64,000 nucleotides of DNA from assembly GCF_900635445.1 (NCBI RefSeq), contig NZ_LR134117.1, positions 1,798,001-1,862,000 of the forward strand. Direction: 5' to 3'. Made by a program: the position numbers and the translations under genes. The DNA comes from Serratia odorifera (GTDB lineage: Bacteria > Pseudomonadota > Gammaproteobacteria > Enterobacterales > Enterobacteriaceae). A model generated the notes under the pieces. That model saw only the letters and a list, made by a program, of their open reading frames with translations. It was not told the origin of the DNA and made no database searches. Positions 43,733 through 52,882 of the stretch are shown here, one piece after another. Each line of letters starts with the position of its first letter. Position 1 is the first letter of the stretch.

Positions 43733-44620
43733 ATGAGTTCACAACGTACCGGTTTCGCTTGCAGCTGGCTGCCCTATGCGCTGGTGCTGCCGCAGTTGCT
43801 GATAACCGCGATATTCTTCCTGTGGCCTGCTGGCGAAGCGCTGTGGTATTCGGTGCAAAGCCTCGATCCGTTCGGCCTTTCCAGCCAGTTCGTCGGGATG
43901 GATAACTTCACCCAGCTGCTTCACGATCCGTATTATCTCGATTCGTTCTACACCACGCTGGTGTTCAGCTTTCTGGTGGCCGGCATCGGTCTGCTGGTGT
44001 CGCTGTTTCTGGCCGCGCTGGTGGATCACGTACTGCACGGCAGCCGACTGTATCAAACCCTGCTGCTGTTGCCGTATGCGGTTGCGCCGGCGGTGGCGGC
44101 GGTGCTGTGGATATTCCTGTTCAACCCGGGGTTGGGGCTGATTACCCACGCGCTGGCGGCGCTGGGGTATGACTGGAACCACGCCCAGCATAGCGGCCAG
44201 GCGATGTTCCTGGTGGTGCTGGCTTCGGTGTGGAAGCAAATCAGTTACAACTTTCTGTTTTTCCTGGCGGCGTTACAGTCGATTCCCCGCTCGCTGGTGG
44301 AAGCGGCAGCAATTGACGGTGCCGGTCCGGTGCGGCGCTTCTTCAACCTGGCGCTGCCGCTGATTTCGCCGGTGAGCTTCTTTTTGCTGGTGGTCAATCT
44401 GGTTTACGCCTTCTTCGACACCTTCCCGGTGATCGATGCCGCCACCGGCGGCGGCCCGGTACAGTCCACCACCACGCTGATCTACAAGATTTATCGCGAA
44501 GGATTCGCCGGCCTGGATCTTGCCAGCTCGGCGGCGCAGTCGGTGGTGTTGATGCTGCTGGTGATTGGCCTGACGGTGATCCAGTTCCGCTTTGTCGAAC
44601 GTAAGGTGCGCTACCAATGA
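43733..44620 (+). CDS. ugpA: glycerol-3-phosphate ABC permease UgpA
   Basis: 295 residues, the same as E. coli UgpA. About six membrane helices, with the cytoplasmic EAA loop SLVEAAAIDGAGPVRRFFNLALP, which contacts the ATPase. The start MSSQRTGFACSWLPYALVLP at 43733 is chosen by homology; an upstream in-frame opening from 43601 lies in the ugpB-ugpA gap and has no membrane or family features. A 160-base gap separates it from ugpB. It overlaps ugpE by ATGA. Confidence 0.95.
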   Translation: MSSQRTGFACSWLPYALVLPQLLITAIFFLWPAGEALWYSVQSLDPFGLSSQFVGMDNFTQLLHDPYYLDSFYTTLVFSFLVAGIGLLVSLFLAALVDHVLHGSRLYQTLLLLPYAVAPAVAAVLWIFLFNPGLGLITHALAALGYDWNHAQHSGQAMFLVVLASVWKQISYNFLFFLAALQSIPRSLVEAAAIDGAGPVRRFFNLALPLISPVSFFLLVVNLVYAFFDTFPVIDAATGGGPVQSTTTLIYKIYREGFAGLDLASSAAQSVVLMLLVIGLTVIQFRFVERKVRYQ

Positions 44621-45462
44621 TAGAAAATCGACGCGGGCTGGATATTTTCTGCCATGTCATGCTGCTGCTCGGCGTGCTGCTGATCCTGTTCCCGCTGTAC
44701 GTGGCGTTGGTTGCCGCCACGCTGGACGATCGGCAGGTATTTCAGGTGCCGATGAGCCTGATCCCCGGCGGTCACCTGTGGGAAAACGTCAGCCAGATCT
44801 GGCAGGGCGGGGTGGGCAACGTCAAGGCGCCGTTTTCGCTGTTGCTGCTCAACAGCCTGGTGATGGCGCTGGCGATTACCGTTGGCAAGATTGCGGTGTC
44901 GATGCTGTCGGCCTATGCGATCGTCTATTTCCGCTTCCCGCTGCGCAGCCTGTGTTTCTGGCTGATCTTCTTCACCCTGATGCTGCCGGTAGAGGTGCGT
45001 ATTTTCCCGACGGTGGAAGTGATCGCCAATCTCGACATGCTCGACAGCTACACCGGCCTGACCCTGCCGCTGATGGCCTCGGCGACCGCGACCTTCCTGT
45101 TTCGGCAGTTCTTTATGACCTTGCCGGATGAGTTGCTGGAAGCGGCGCGCATCGATGGAGCCGGGCCGATGCGCTTTTTCTGGGACATCGTACTGCCGCT
45201 GTCGAAAACCAATCTGGCGGCGCTGTTCGTTATCACCTTTATCTACGGCTGGAACCAGTACCTGTGGCCGATTCTGATTACCAGCGATCCGGCGATGGGA
45301 ACCGCGGTGGCGGGCATTAAAAGCATGATTTCTACTTCCGGTGCGCCGACCCAGTGGAATCAGGTGATGGCGGCAATGTTATTAACGTTAATTCCACCGG
45401 TTGCGGTGGTTCTTCTGATGCAGCGCTGGTTTGTGCGCGGTCTGGTAGACAGTGAGAAATAA
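44617..45462 (+). CDS. ugpE: glycerol-3-phosphate ABC permease UgpE
   Basis: 281 residues, the same as E. coli. Second permease; multiple helices and an EAA loop (ELLEAARIDGAGPMRFFWDIVLPLSK, read in parts) near residue 170-195. MIENRRGLDIFCHVMLLLGV is the conserved start. Its stop (TAA) touches the ATG of ugpC with no gap. Confidence 0.96.
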   Translation: MIENRRGLDIFCHVMLLLGVLLILFPLYVALVAATLDDRQVFQVPMSLIPGGHLWENVSQIWQGGVGNVKAPFSLLLLNSLVMALAITVGKIAVSMLSAYAIVYFRFPLRSLCFWLIFFTLMLPVEVRIFPTVEVIANLDMLDSYTGLTLPLMASATATFLFRQFFMTLPDELLEAARIDGAGPMRFFWDIVLPLSKTNLAALFVITFIYGWNQYLWPILITSDPAMGTAVAGIKSMISTSGAPTQWNQVMAAMLLTLIPPVAVVLLMQRWFVRGLVDSEK

Positions 45463-46537
45463 ATGGCAGGCTTAAAGTTACAGGCAGTCACCAAATCCTA
45501 CGACGGCAAGAACACCGTGATTCAACCATTTGATCTGGATGTGGCGGACGGTGAATTTATCGTGATGGTCGGGCCGTCGGGCTGCGGCAAGTCGACGCTG
45601 TTGCGTATGGTGGCCGGCCTGGAGCGTATTTCCAGCGGTGATATCTATATCGACGGCCGCCGCGTCCAGCGAACTGGAGCCCAAGGATCGCGGGATTGCG
45701 ATGGTGTTTCAGAACTACGCGCTGTATCCGCATATGAGCGTGTACGACAATATGGCATACGGCCTGAAAATCCGCGGTTTTGGCAAACAGCATATCCGCC
45801 AACGGGTTGAGGAAGCGGCGCGCATTCTGGAGCTGGGGCCGCTGCTGCTGCGCAAGCCGCGCGAACTGTCCGGCGGTCAGCGCCAGCGCGTGGCGATGGG
45901 GCGTGCCATCGTGCGTGAGCCGGCGGTATTTCTGTTCGATGAGCCGCTGTCCAACCTGGATGCCAAACTGCGGGTACAAATGCGGCTGGAGCTGCAACAG
46001 CTGCACCGCCGGCTGAAAACCACCAGCCTGTACGTCACCCACGATCAGGTGGAGGCAATGACGCTGGCGCAGCGGGTGATCGTGATGAACAAGGGCGTGG
46101 CGGAGCAGATTGGCACGCCGAGCGAGGTGTATCAGCGTCCGGCTTCGCTGTTTGTCGCCAGCTTTATCGGTTCGCCGGCGATGAACCTGCTGCCGGGGAT
46201 CCTCAGCGCCGACGGTCGCCAACTGCTGTTGGGCGACGGCAGTGCGCTGCCGCTGCCACAGGCACGTAGCGAATGGAGCGGTCGTCGCGTGACGTTGGGC
46301 ATCCGTCCGGAACACATTCAGTTGGTCGATGATCCACAGCAGGGCATTGCGTTAGCGCTACAAACGCTGGAGCTGCTGGGGGCCGATAACCTGGCCCACG
46401 GTCAGTGGGGCGGCGTCGGGGTGATCGTGCGGTTGTCGCATGAAAACTTGCCGTCGCCGGGCAGCACGTTATATTTACAACTGCCCGCACACGCGTTGCA
46501 CTTTTTTGATACTCAAAGCGGATTACGGATCGAATGA
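45463..46537 (+). pseudogene. ugpC: glycerol-3-phosphate ABC ATPase UgpC, frame interrupted
   Basis: The N-terminal part has Walker A GPSGCGKSTLLRMVAGLE and runs to IYIDGRRV. The frame then breaks at about 45667-45670, where one base is extra. In the next frame the protein continues ELEPKDRGIAMVFQNYALYP, signature LSGGQRQRVAMGRAIV, Walker B VFLFDEPLSNLDAKLR and the C-terminal regulatory OB-like domain to QSGLRIE. Joined, it matches E. coli UgpC (356 residues). Its stop overlaps the ugpQ start by ATGA. With an otherwise intact operon, I think the break is a sequence error. Confidence 0.9.
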
Positions 46538-47274
46538 TGACCCCAGCCTGGCCTTACCCTCATATTGTCGCTCACCGTGGCGGCGGCGCACTGGCACCGG
46601 AAAATACTCTGGCGGCCATCGACGTCGGCGCCCGTCACGGCCATAAAATGATCGAATTCGACGCCAAACTGGCGCAGGACGGGCAGATTTTTCTGCTGCA
46701 TGACGACACGCTGGACCGTACCAGTAACGGTTGGGGCGTGGCGGGCGATCTGTCGTGGGAACAACTGGCGCAGCTGGACGCTGGCAACTGGTACAGCGCG
46801 GCCTTTAAAGGGGAACGTCTGCCGTTGCTGGTCGAAGTGGCGGAGCGTTGCAAACAGCATGGCCTGATGGCCAACATCGAGATTAAGCCGACCACCGGCA
46901 GTGAGGAGGAAACCGGCCGGGTAATCGCGCTGGCGGCGCACCTGCTCTGGCAGGGGCAAACCGATCCGCTGCTGTCGTCATTTTCCGTGGCGGCACTGGC
47001 TGCGGCTCAGGTCGCGGTGCCGGAACTGCCGCGCGGTCTGCTGCTGGAGGCATGGCAGGAAAACTGGCGTGAACTGACCGAGCAGCTCGGCTGCGTGTCG
47101 CTGCATATCGATCATCAGGCCTTGACCGAAGCGCGCGTGCAGCAGCTGAAGCAGGCCGGGCTGCACATTCTGGTGTATACCGTCAACAGCCCGCAGCGTG
47201 CGCGCCTGCTGCTCGACTGGGGCGTGGATTGCATCTGCACCGACCGTATCGATCTGATCGGCGCAGATTTTTAA
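46534..47274 (+). CDS. ugpQ: glycerophosphodiester phosphodiesterase UgpQ
   Basis: 246 residues (E. coli 247). Cytoplasmic enzyme that hydrolyses glycerophosphodiesters to glycerol-3-phosphate and an alcohol. It shows the GDPD catalytic pattern HRGGGALAPENTLAAI, FDAKLAQDGQIFLLHDDTLD (the His-Asp pair) and ANIEIKPT (metal-binding Glu), and ends with VDCICTDRIDLI. It completes the ugp operon by processing what the importer brings in. Confidence 0.97.
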   Translation: MMTPAWPYPHIVAHRGGGALAPENTLAAIDVGARHGHKMIEFDAKLAQDGQIFLLHDDTLDRTSNGWGVAGDLSWEQLAQLDAGNWYSAAFKGERLPLLVEVAERCKQHGLMANIEIKPTTGSEEETGRVIALAAHLLWQGQTDPLLSSFSVAALAAAQVAVPELPRGLLLEAWQENWRELTEQLGCVSLHIDHQALTEARVQQLKQAGLHILVYTVNSPQRARLLLDWGVDCICTDRIDLIGADF

Positions 47275-47275
47275 A

Positions 47276-47602
47276 TCAGCGCGAACCGGCCGGTAACGGT
47301 ACGCCAGGCACCGCCGGCGTGGTGCGCTTGAACGGATTGTTCGGCTGATTGCCGTTTGGCAGCATCTGGCGGTTTTTCGGTGCCGTTTGCAACAATTGCT
47401 GCTGGTTATTATCAAACTGGCGCTGTTGCTGCAAACGCCGCTGGTCAAGTTGCTGATTATTCAGCGTGCGCTGTTGTTGCTGCTGCTGACTGCGCTGGTT
47501 AAGAAATTGCTGTTGCCCGCTCAGCGTAGTGACGCCGTTTTCCGCTGATGCCAGCCAGGGCATCAGCAACAGGGCAATAAGACCGTATTGACGTATCATC
47601 AT
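47276..47602 (-). CDS. yhhA: DUF2756 family protein YhhA
   Basis: 108 residues. Signal peptide (MMIRQYGLIALLLMPWLASA), then a strongly Gln/Arg/Asn-rich body (RSQQQQQQRTLNNQQLDQRR) and a Pro-rich C-terminal tail. This is the DUF2756/YhhA family, which sits beside ugpQ in E. coli too; function unknown. Convergent with ugpQ with one base between stops. Confidence 0.85.
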   Translation of the reverse strand: MMIRQYGLIALLLMPWLASAENGVTTLSGQQQFLNQRSQQQQQQRTLNNQQLDQRRLQQQRQFDNNQQQLLQTAPKNRQMLPNGNQPNNPFKRTTPAVPGVPLPAGSR

Positions 47603-47747
47603 CTGTTCCTCCTGGTTTAATCCTAACCTATCGTGGCAAAAACGCGCGACAGGTCAATGATCAGTCATATGTAAACCCACTTTGCGCCGCGCTGCCGCTG
47701 GCTATCCGTTACAATCGCCTTTTTACCCCTGTTAGGACCCAATTGAC

Positions 47748-48609
47748 GTGTTACTCCTGGTTATTACTACCATTTTATGGGCATTTTCTTTTAGCCTGAT
47801 TGGCGAATATCTGGCGGGCCAGGTGGACAGCTGGTTTTCAGTATTGATGCGCATTGGGCTGGCGGCGCTGGTTTTCTTGCCGTTCCTGCGCTGGCGCAAC
47901 ATCAAGGGGCGGGTGATCCTGCTGTATATGCTGGTGGGCGCCTGTCAGCTCGGCATTATGTATCTGCTGAGTTTCCGCGCCTATATGTATCTGTCGGTGC
48001 CGGAATTCCTGCTGTTTACCGTGCTGACGCCGCTGTATATCACGTTAATCTATGATCTTATCAGTCGTCGTCGCTTGCGCTGGGGCTATGTATTCAGCGC
48101 GCTGTTGGCGGTACTGGGGGCGGCAATTATCCGCTACCATCAGGTCAGCGAGCATTTCTGGTGGGGGCTGCTGCTGGTACAGGCGGCGAACATCAGCTTC
48201 GCCATCGGCATGGTGGGTTATAAGCGGCTGATGGAAGTGCACCCGTTGCCACAGCATACCGCATTTTCCTGGTTTTACCTTGGCGCGCTGGCGGTAGCGG
48301 TGGTGGCCTGGCTGCTGTGGGGCAATCCGCACCAACTGCCTACCACCAGCCTGCAATGGGGCATTCTGGTGTGGTTGGGCGTGGTGGCGTCCGGGCTGGG
48401 CTATTTCATGTGGAACTACGGCGCGACCCAGGTGGATGCCGGTACGCTCGGCATCATGAACAATATGCATGTACCCGCCGGATTGCTGGTCAATCTGGCG
48501 ATTTGGCAACAGCAACCGCACTGGCCGAGCTTTATCATCGGCGGGGCCGGTGATTATAGCTTCGCTATGGGTGCATCGCCGTTGGGTGGCGCCAAAGGTT
48601 TCACCGTAG
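47748..48609 (+). CDS. yigM: biotin transporter YigM (EamA-type), C-terminal frame break
   Basis: Ten-helix EamA/DMT-type permease. It matches E. coli YigM, a high-affinity biotin importer, in sequence and position beside metR. MLLLVITTILWAFSFSLIGE opens the protein and GTLGIMNNMHVPAGLLVNLA lies near the end. After FIIGGA one extra base at 48546-48550 shifts the frame; corrected, it ends VIIASLWVHRRWVAPKVSP with a TAG at 48607-48609, about 286 residues. As read, the frame instead runs on to 48656 with unrelated residues. The 3' end overlaps the convergent metR by about 55 bases. Confidence 0.82.
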
Positions 48610-49528
48610 CTACGCTGGCGTTGGGGCGGGCGGCGTCGCGCACGAACGGCAGATGATCGCAGGCGTGCTGGCGCGCTGAGCGGATGAACGCTTCGGTCAC
48701 CGCCTGTCGCTGCTCGCCGTCACGTACCGCGGCGTACAGCCGGCTCCACAGACCGTCCCCCAGCGTTTTGGTGATCACCAGCCCCTGGCGCTCGAAGCTT
48801 TCCACCACCCAGTGTGGCAGCGCGGCAATGCCCATGCGTGCCGAGACCATCTGGATCAGCAGCAGGGTATTGTCGACGCTCTTCAATGCCGGGCTAATGC
48901 CGGCCGGCTGCAGGAAATGGCGCCAGATATCCAGACGTTGGCGTTGTACCGGGTAAATCATCAGGGTTTCATCAATCAGGTCTTGCGGTTCGATATGCGG
49001 TTTGTTGGCCAGCGGATGATCCGGTGCCAGCACCAGCCGCACTTCAAAGTCGAACATCGGCGAATAATGCAGCCCGCTACGCGGTAAAATATCGGACGTC
49101 AGCACCAGATCCAGCTCGCCCTGCTGCAACGCCGGCTGCGGATCAAACGTCACCCCGGATTTGAAGTCCATCACCACCTGCGGGAAGCGCTGGCGGAAAT
49201 TATCCAGCGCCGGCGTCAGCCATTGGATGCAACTGTGGCATTCGATGGCGATGCGCAGCGTAGCCTGATGCGGCTCGTGGCAGGCCTGTAACGCCTGTTG
49301 AATCTGCGGCAATACCTGCTCTGCCAACTGCAACAGAATCTCTCCCTGCGCGGTAAAGCGCAGCGGCTGGCTTTTGCGAACGAACAGCTTAAAGCCCAGA
49401 CGCAGCTCCAGATCGCTGAACTGATGCGAAAGAGCCGATTGCGTCTGATGGAGTTGAGCAGCCGCTGCGGCCAGAGAGCCGGTATTGCGCAGTGCCTGCA
49501 GCGTCCGTAAGTGTTTCAGTTCGATCAT
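48554..49528 (-). CDS. metR: LysR-type regulator of methionine biosynthesis MetR
   Basis: 324 residues; E. coli MetR is 317. N-terminal winged helix MIELKHLRTLQALRNTGSLA...LHQTQSALSHQFSDLE, then the homocysteine-responsive effector domain. It activates metE (and metH, glyA) with homocysteine as co-effector. Divergent from metE in the standard arrangement. The C-terminus ARPNASVATVKPLAPPNGD is a little longer than in E. coli and runs into the yigM 3' end. Confidence 0.95.
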   Translation of the reverse strand: MIELKHLRTLQALRNTGSLAAAAAQLHQTQSALSHQFSDLELRLGFKLFVRKSQPLRFTAQGEILLQLAEQVLPQIQQALQACHEPHQATLRIAIECHSCIQWLTPALDNFRQRFPQVVMDFKSGVTFDPQPALQQGELDLVLTSDILPRSGLHYSPMFDFEVRLVLAPDHPLANKPHIEPQDLIDETLMIYPVQRQRLDIWRHFLQPAGISPALKSVDNTLLLIQMVSARMGIAALPHWVVESFERQGLVITKTLGDGLWSRLYAAVRDGEQRQAVTEAFIRSARQHACDHLPFVRDAARPNASVATVKPLAPPNGDAPIAKL

Positions 49529-49592
49529 GAGAGTCCTTCACAGTGACAGTGAATAAATTGCGCTTGTGGTTAATACACTACCTGCTGATTAT

Positions 49593-49616
49593 GGATGTGT
49601 AAACATCTGGACGGCT
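49593..49616. promoter_or_regulatory. candidate tandem MetJ boxes in the metR-metE gap
   Basis: Three adjacent 8-mers, GGATGTGT, AAACATCT and GGACGGCT, match the met box AGACGTCT at 5, 6 and 6 of 8 positions with no spacing, as MetJ dimers require. They lie between metR and metE, both known MetJ targets. Nearby, TTCAC-AGTGACA-GTGAA (about 49536-49552) is another dyad that could bind MetR. Confidence 0.5.
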
Positions 49617-49633
49617 AAATGGGGAATATGACG

Positions 49634-51907
49634 ATGGCAATTTTGAATCACACTCTGGGTTTTCCACGCGTTGGCCTGCGTCGCGAGCTGAAAAAAGCGC
49701 AAGAAAGCTACTGGGCTGGTAACTCCACGCAGGAAGAACTGCTGGCGGTTGGCCGCGAACTGCGCGCCCGTCACTGGCAACAGCAACAGCAGGCCGGAGT
49801 GGATCTGGTGCCGGTCGGCGACTTTGCCTGGTACGATCATGTTCTGACTACCAGCCTGCTGCTGGGCAACGTACCGGCACGCCATCAGAATCAGGATGGT
49901 TCCATCGATCTGGATACGCTATTCCGCATTGGCCGTGGCCGTGCGCCGACCGGTGAACCGGCGGCGGCGGCGGAAATGACCAAATGGTTTAATACCAACT
50001 ATCACTACATGGTGCCGGAATTCCACCAGGGCCAGCAGTTTAAACTGGGCTGGACCCAACTGCTGGACGAAGTTGATGAAGCGTTGGCGCTGGGCCACAA
50101 GGTCAAGCCGGTGCTGCTGGGGCCGGTCACCTATCTGTGGCTGGGTAAGGTCAAGGGCGAGCAGTTTGACCGCCTGTCGCTGCTGAACGCCATTCTGCCG
50201 GTATACCAGCAACTGCTGGCGGAGTTGGCAAAGCGCGGCATCGAATGGGTACAGATCGACGAACCTGCACTGGTGCTGGAGCTGCCGCAGGCGTGGCTGG
50301 ACGCTTACCAGCAGGCTTACGCCGCGCTGCAAGGCCAGGTCAAGTTGCTGCTAACCAGCTATTTCGACAGCATCGGCCACAATCTGGCCACCATCGCGAC
50401 CCTGCCGGTGCAAGGTTTGCATGTGGATCTGGTTGCCGGTGATGACGATATCGGCGCGGTTAATAACGCGCTGCCAAAAGATTGGCTGCTGTCGCTGGGG
50501 GTGGTTAACGGCCGCAACGTGTGGCGGGCGGATCTGAGCCGCTGGGCCGAGCGTCTGCAACCGTTGGTGGGCAGCCGTCCGCTGTGGATCGGCACCTCCT
50601 GCTCGCTGCTGCACAGCCCAATCGATCTGAGCGTGGAAACGCGTCTTGATGAAGAAGTGAAGAGCTGGTTTGCCTTCGCATTACAGAAATGTGCCGAACT
50701 GGCGCTGTTGAGCGCCGCGTTAAATGCGCCTGATGCGGAAAAACAGGCGAAGCTGGACGCCTACAGCGCGCCAATCCGCGCTCGCCAACAATCCAGTCGG
50801 GTACATAACCCACGGGTAGAAAAACGCCTGGCCGCCGTCAGCGCGCAGGACAGTGAACGCCGTAGCCGGTACCCACAGCGCGCCCAGGCGCAGCGCGAAC
50901 GTTTCAATCTGCCAGCGTGGCCAACCACCACCATCGGTTCGTTCCCGCAAACCACTGAAATCCGCGGTCTGCGTCTTGATTTCAAGCAGGGGCGGCTGGA
51001 CGGCGGCAACTATCGCACCAGCATCGGCGAGCATATCAAACAGGCGATCGTTGAACAGGAACGTCTCGGCCTGGACGTGCTGGTGCATGGCGAAGCCGAG
51101 CGTAACGACATGGTGGAATACTTCGGTGAAAACCTGGACGGCTTTGCCTTCACTCAGAACGGCTGGGTACAGAGTTACGGCTCGCGCTGCGTGAAACCGC
51201 CGGTGATTATCGGTGATGTCAGCCGCCCTGCAGCAATCACCGTCGAATGGGCGACGTTTGCCCAGTCGCTGACCGACAAGCCGGTAAAAGGCATGCTGAC
51301 CGGTCCGGTGACCATTCTGTGCTGGTCGTTCCCGCGTGAAGACGTCACTCGCGATGTGATAGCCAGGCAAATCGCCCTGGCGCTGCGCGACGAAGTCGAC
51401 GATTTGCAACAGGCCGGCATCGGCATTATCCAGATTGACGAGCCTGCGCTGCGTGAAGGTTTACCGCTGCGCCAGTCCGACTGGGCGGCCTATCTGGATT
51501 GGGCAGTGGATGCATTCAAACTCAACGCTGCGGTTGCCAGTGATGATACGCAGATCCACACCCACATGTGTTACTGCGAGTTCAATGACATCATGGACTC
51601 CATTGCGGCGCTGGATGCGGACGTGATCACCATTGAAACCTCACGTTCTGATATGGATCTGCTGGAGGCGTTCAAAGAGTTTGAATATCCAAATGAAATC
51701 GGCCCGGGCGTATATGACATTCACTCGCCAAACGTACCAAGCGTGGAATGGATTGAAGAGCTGTTGCGCAAGGCAGCGCAAAACATTCCAGCGGAACGCC
51801 TGTGGGTGAACCCGGACTGTGGCCTGAAAACCCGTGGCTGGCCGGAAACGCGCCAATCGCTGGCGAATATGGTGCTGGCTGCCCAGCGTCTGCGCGCAAC
51901 CGCATAA
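49634..51907 (+). CDS. metE: cobalamin-independent methionine synthase MetE
   Basis: 757 residues, the normal length (E. coli 753). Transfers the methyl group of 5-methyltetrahydropteroyltriglutamate to homocysteine with a bound zinc. Conserved starts of both barrels (LNHTLGFPRVGLRRELKKAQ; TTTIGSFPQTTEIRGLRLDF) and the zinc/homocysteine regions VHGEAERNDMVEYFGE, IHTHMCYCEFNDIMDSI (His and Cys ligands) and NPDCGLKTRGW (Cys ligand) are all present. Start ATG 49634 or 49628 cannot be separated firmly. Under MetR activation and probable MetJ repression. Confidence 0.97.
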   Translation: MAILNHTLGFPRVGLRRELKKAQESYWAGNSTQEELLAVGRELRARHWQQQQQAGVDLVPVGDFAWYDHVLTTSLLLGNVPARHQNQDGSIDLDTLFRIGRGRAPTGEPAAAAEMTKWFNTNYHYMVPEFHQGQQFKLGWTQLLDEVDEALALGHKVKPVLLGPVTYLWLGKVKGEQFDRLSLLNAILPVYQQLLAELAKRGIEWVQIDEPALVLELPQAWLDAYQQAYAALQGQVKLLLTSYFDSIGHNLATIATLPVQGLHVDLVAGDDDIGAVNNALPKDWLLSLGVVNGRNVWRADLSRWAERLQPLVGSRPLWIGTSCSLLHSPIDLSVETRLDEEVKSWFAFALQKCAELALLSAALNAPDAEKQAKLDAYSAPIRARQQSSRVHNPRVEKRLAAVSAQDSERRSRYPQRAQAQRERFNLPAWPTTTIGSFPQTTEIRGLRLDFKQGRLDGGNYRTSIGEHIKQAIVEQERLGLDVLVHGEAERNDMVEYFGENLDGFAFTQNGWVQSYGSRCVKPPVIIGDVSRPAAITVEWATFAQSLTDKPVKGMLTGPVTILCWSFPREDVTRDVIARQIALALRDEVDDLQQAGIGIIQIDEPALREGLPLRQSDWAAYLDWAVDAFKLNAAVASDDTQIHTHMCYCEFNDIMDSIAALDADVITIETSRSDMDLLEAFKEFEYPNEIGPGVYDIHSPNVPSVEWIEELLRKAAQNIPAERLWVNPDCGLKTRGWPETRQSLANMVLAAQRLRATA

Positions 51908-51956
51908 TGACCTCTGGCGGCCGACCCGCGGGGCGTTGCGGTTGTTGATCATGATG

Positions 51957-51981
51957 GGGAGCTTCGGCTCCCTTTTTTTTT
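51957..51981 (+). terminator. intrinsic terminator of metE
   Basis: GGGAGC, a TTCG tetraloop, GCTCCC and a run of nine T, about 50 bases after the metE stop. Confidence 0.95.
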
Positions 51982-52035
51982 GCCACATCGCGCCGTGGCG
52001 CAATGAGGGGATTGCAGGAAGCACATGAGCTATGT

Positions 52036-52052
52036 ATGTTATGTTATAACAT
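52036..52052 (+). promoter_or_regulatory. Zur-like operator upstream of the ABC importer operon
   Basis: ATGTTATGTTATAACAT matches the core of the enterobacterial Zur box (ATGTTATA-N-TATAACAT) at every position but one in the centre, and keeps the trailing TC of the longer 23-base consensus. It lies 26-42 bases before the probable TTG start of the first transporter gene, so a bound repressor would block the promoter. The flanks do not fit a Fur box. The call is by eye; a matrix search is needed to compare with other sites. Confidence 0.65.
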
Positions 52053-52077
52053 ATCTTTTGTTTGGGGGTGTATTCTG

Positions 52078-52875
52078 TTGTCCATTGACTCTCACGGCGG
52101 TGCGTTATTGCAACTGCAGCGGCTCGGCTACACCACGGGGTGCGGCAAGCCGTTGCTGTCTGATATCAACCTGGATCTGCGACCGGCGGAATGCCTGGCG
52201 ATCATCGGGCCGAACGGCAGTGGCAAATCGACGCTGCTGCGTACGTTGACCGGCGAGCTTACGCCGACCTCTGGTGACCTGTACTTTGACGGTCGTCCTC
52301 TCTCGCAGTTGAGCCGCTTGCAGCGAGCCAGAACCATTGCGCTGTTGGCGCAAAGTGACAGTGCGCATCCACAGCTTAGCGTCAGCGAATACGTCGAACT
52401 GGGCCGATTGCCGTACCAGGGGCGAGACAGCGCGCAGCGTCATCGGCAACTGGTTGAACACGCGTTGACCGAAACCGGCATGCGGGGATTACGACATCAA
52501 CGTCTTGGGCGACTGTCGGGAGGGGAGCGACAGCGGGCGGCACTGGCTCGCGCCTTTGCCCAAACGCCGCAGCTGCTGTTGCTGGATGAGCCGACCAACC
52601 ATCTCGATCCACTGGCCCGCGCCAGCCTGCTGAACTGGGTGAAACGCAAGGGCATCGCAGCGATCGCCGTATTGCACGATCTGGCGTTGGTGGCGCCGTT
52701 TGCCGATCGGGTGGCGGTCATCGAACGAGGCCGGCTGGTCCGCTGTGATATCCCGTCTCGCGCTCTGGCCGCCGACTGTATCAACCCGGTGTTTGGCCTC
52801 GACAGTTTTGTGATTGCCCACCCACACACCGGCCAACCGCTACATATCTTTGAAGCGCCACAGCGCGCAGGATAA
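52078..52875 (+). CDS. ABC transporter ATPase, FecE/BtuD/HmuV type
   Basis: 265 residues from a TTG start at 52078 behind GGGGGTG; an ATG-less opening extends upstream through the operator, so the TTG is preferred. Walker A GPNGSGKSTLLRTLTG, Q-loop LLAQSDSAHPQLSVSEYVEL, signature LSGGERQRAALARAFA, Walker B LLLLDEPTNHLD and VLHDLALVAPFADRVAV. This subfamily energises FecCD-type importers for siderophores, haem, cobalamin and some metallophores. First of three overlapping or adjacent genes. Confidence 0.9.
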   Translation: MSIDSHGGALLQLQRLGYTTGCGKPLLSDINLDLRPAECLAIIGPNGSGKSTLLRTLTGELTPTSGDLYFDGRPLSQLSRLQRARTIALLAQSDSAHPQLSVSEYVELGRLPYQGRDSAQRHRQLVEHALTETGMRGLRHQRLGRLSGGERQRAALARAFAQTPQLLLLDEPTNHLDPLARASLLNWVKRKGIAAIAVLHDLALVAPFADRVAVIERGRLVRCDIPSRALAADCINPVFGLDSFVIAHPHTGQPLHIFEAPQRAG

Positions 52876-52882
52876 CAATACG

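Noticed and set aside
52030..52060. Fur box reading of the palindrome before the FecCD importer
   Set aside because: The sequence lacks the GATAAT hexamer pattern of Fur sites, and the ATGTTATA/TATAACAT arms fit Zur much better.
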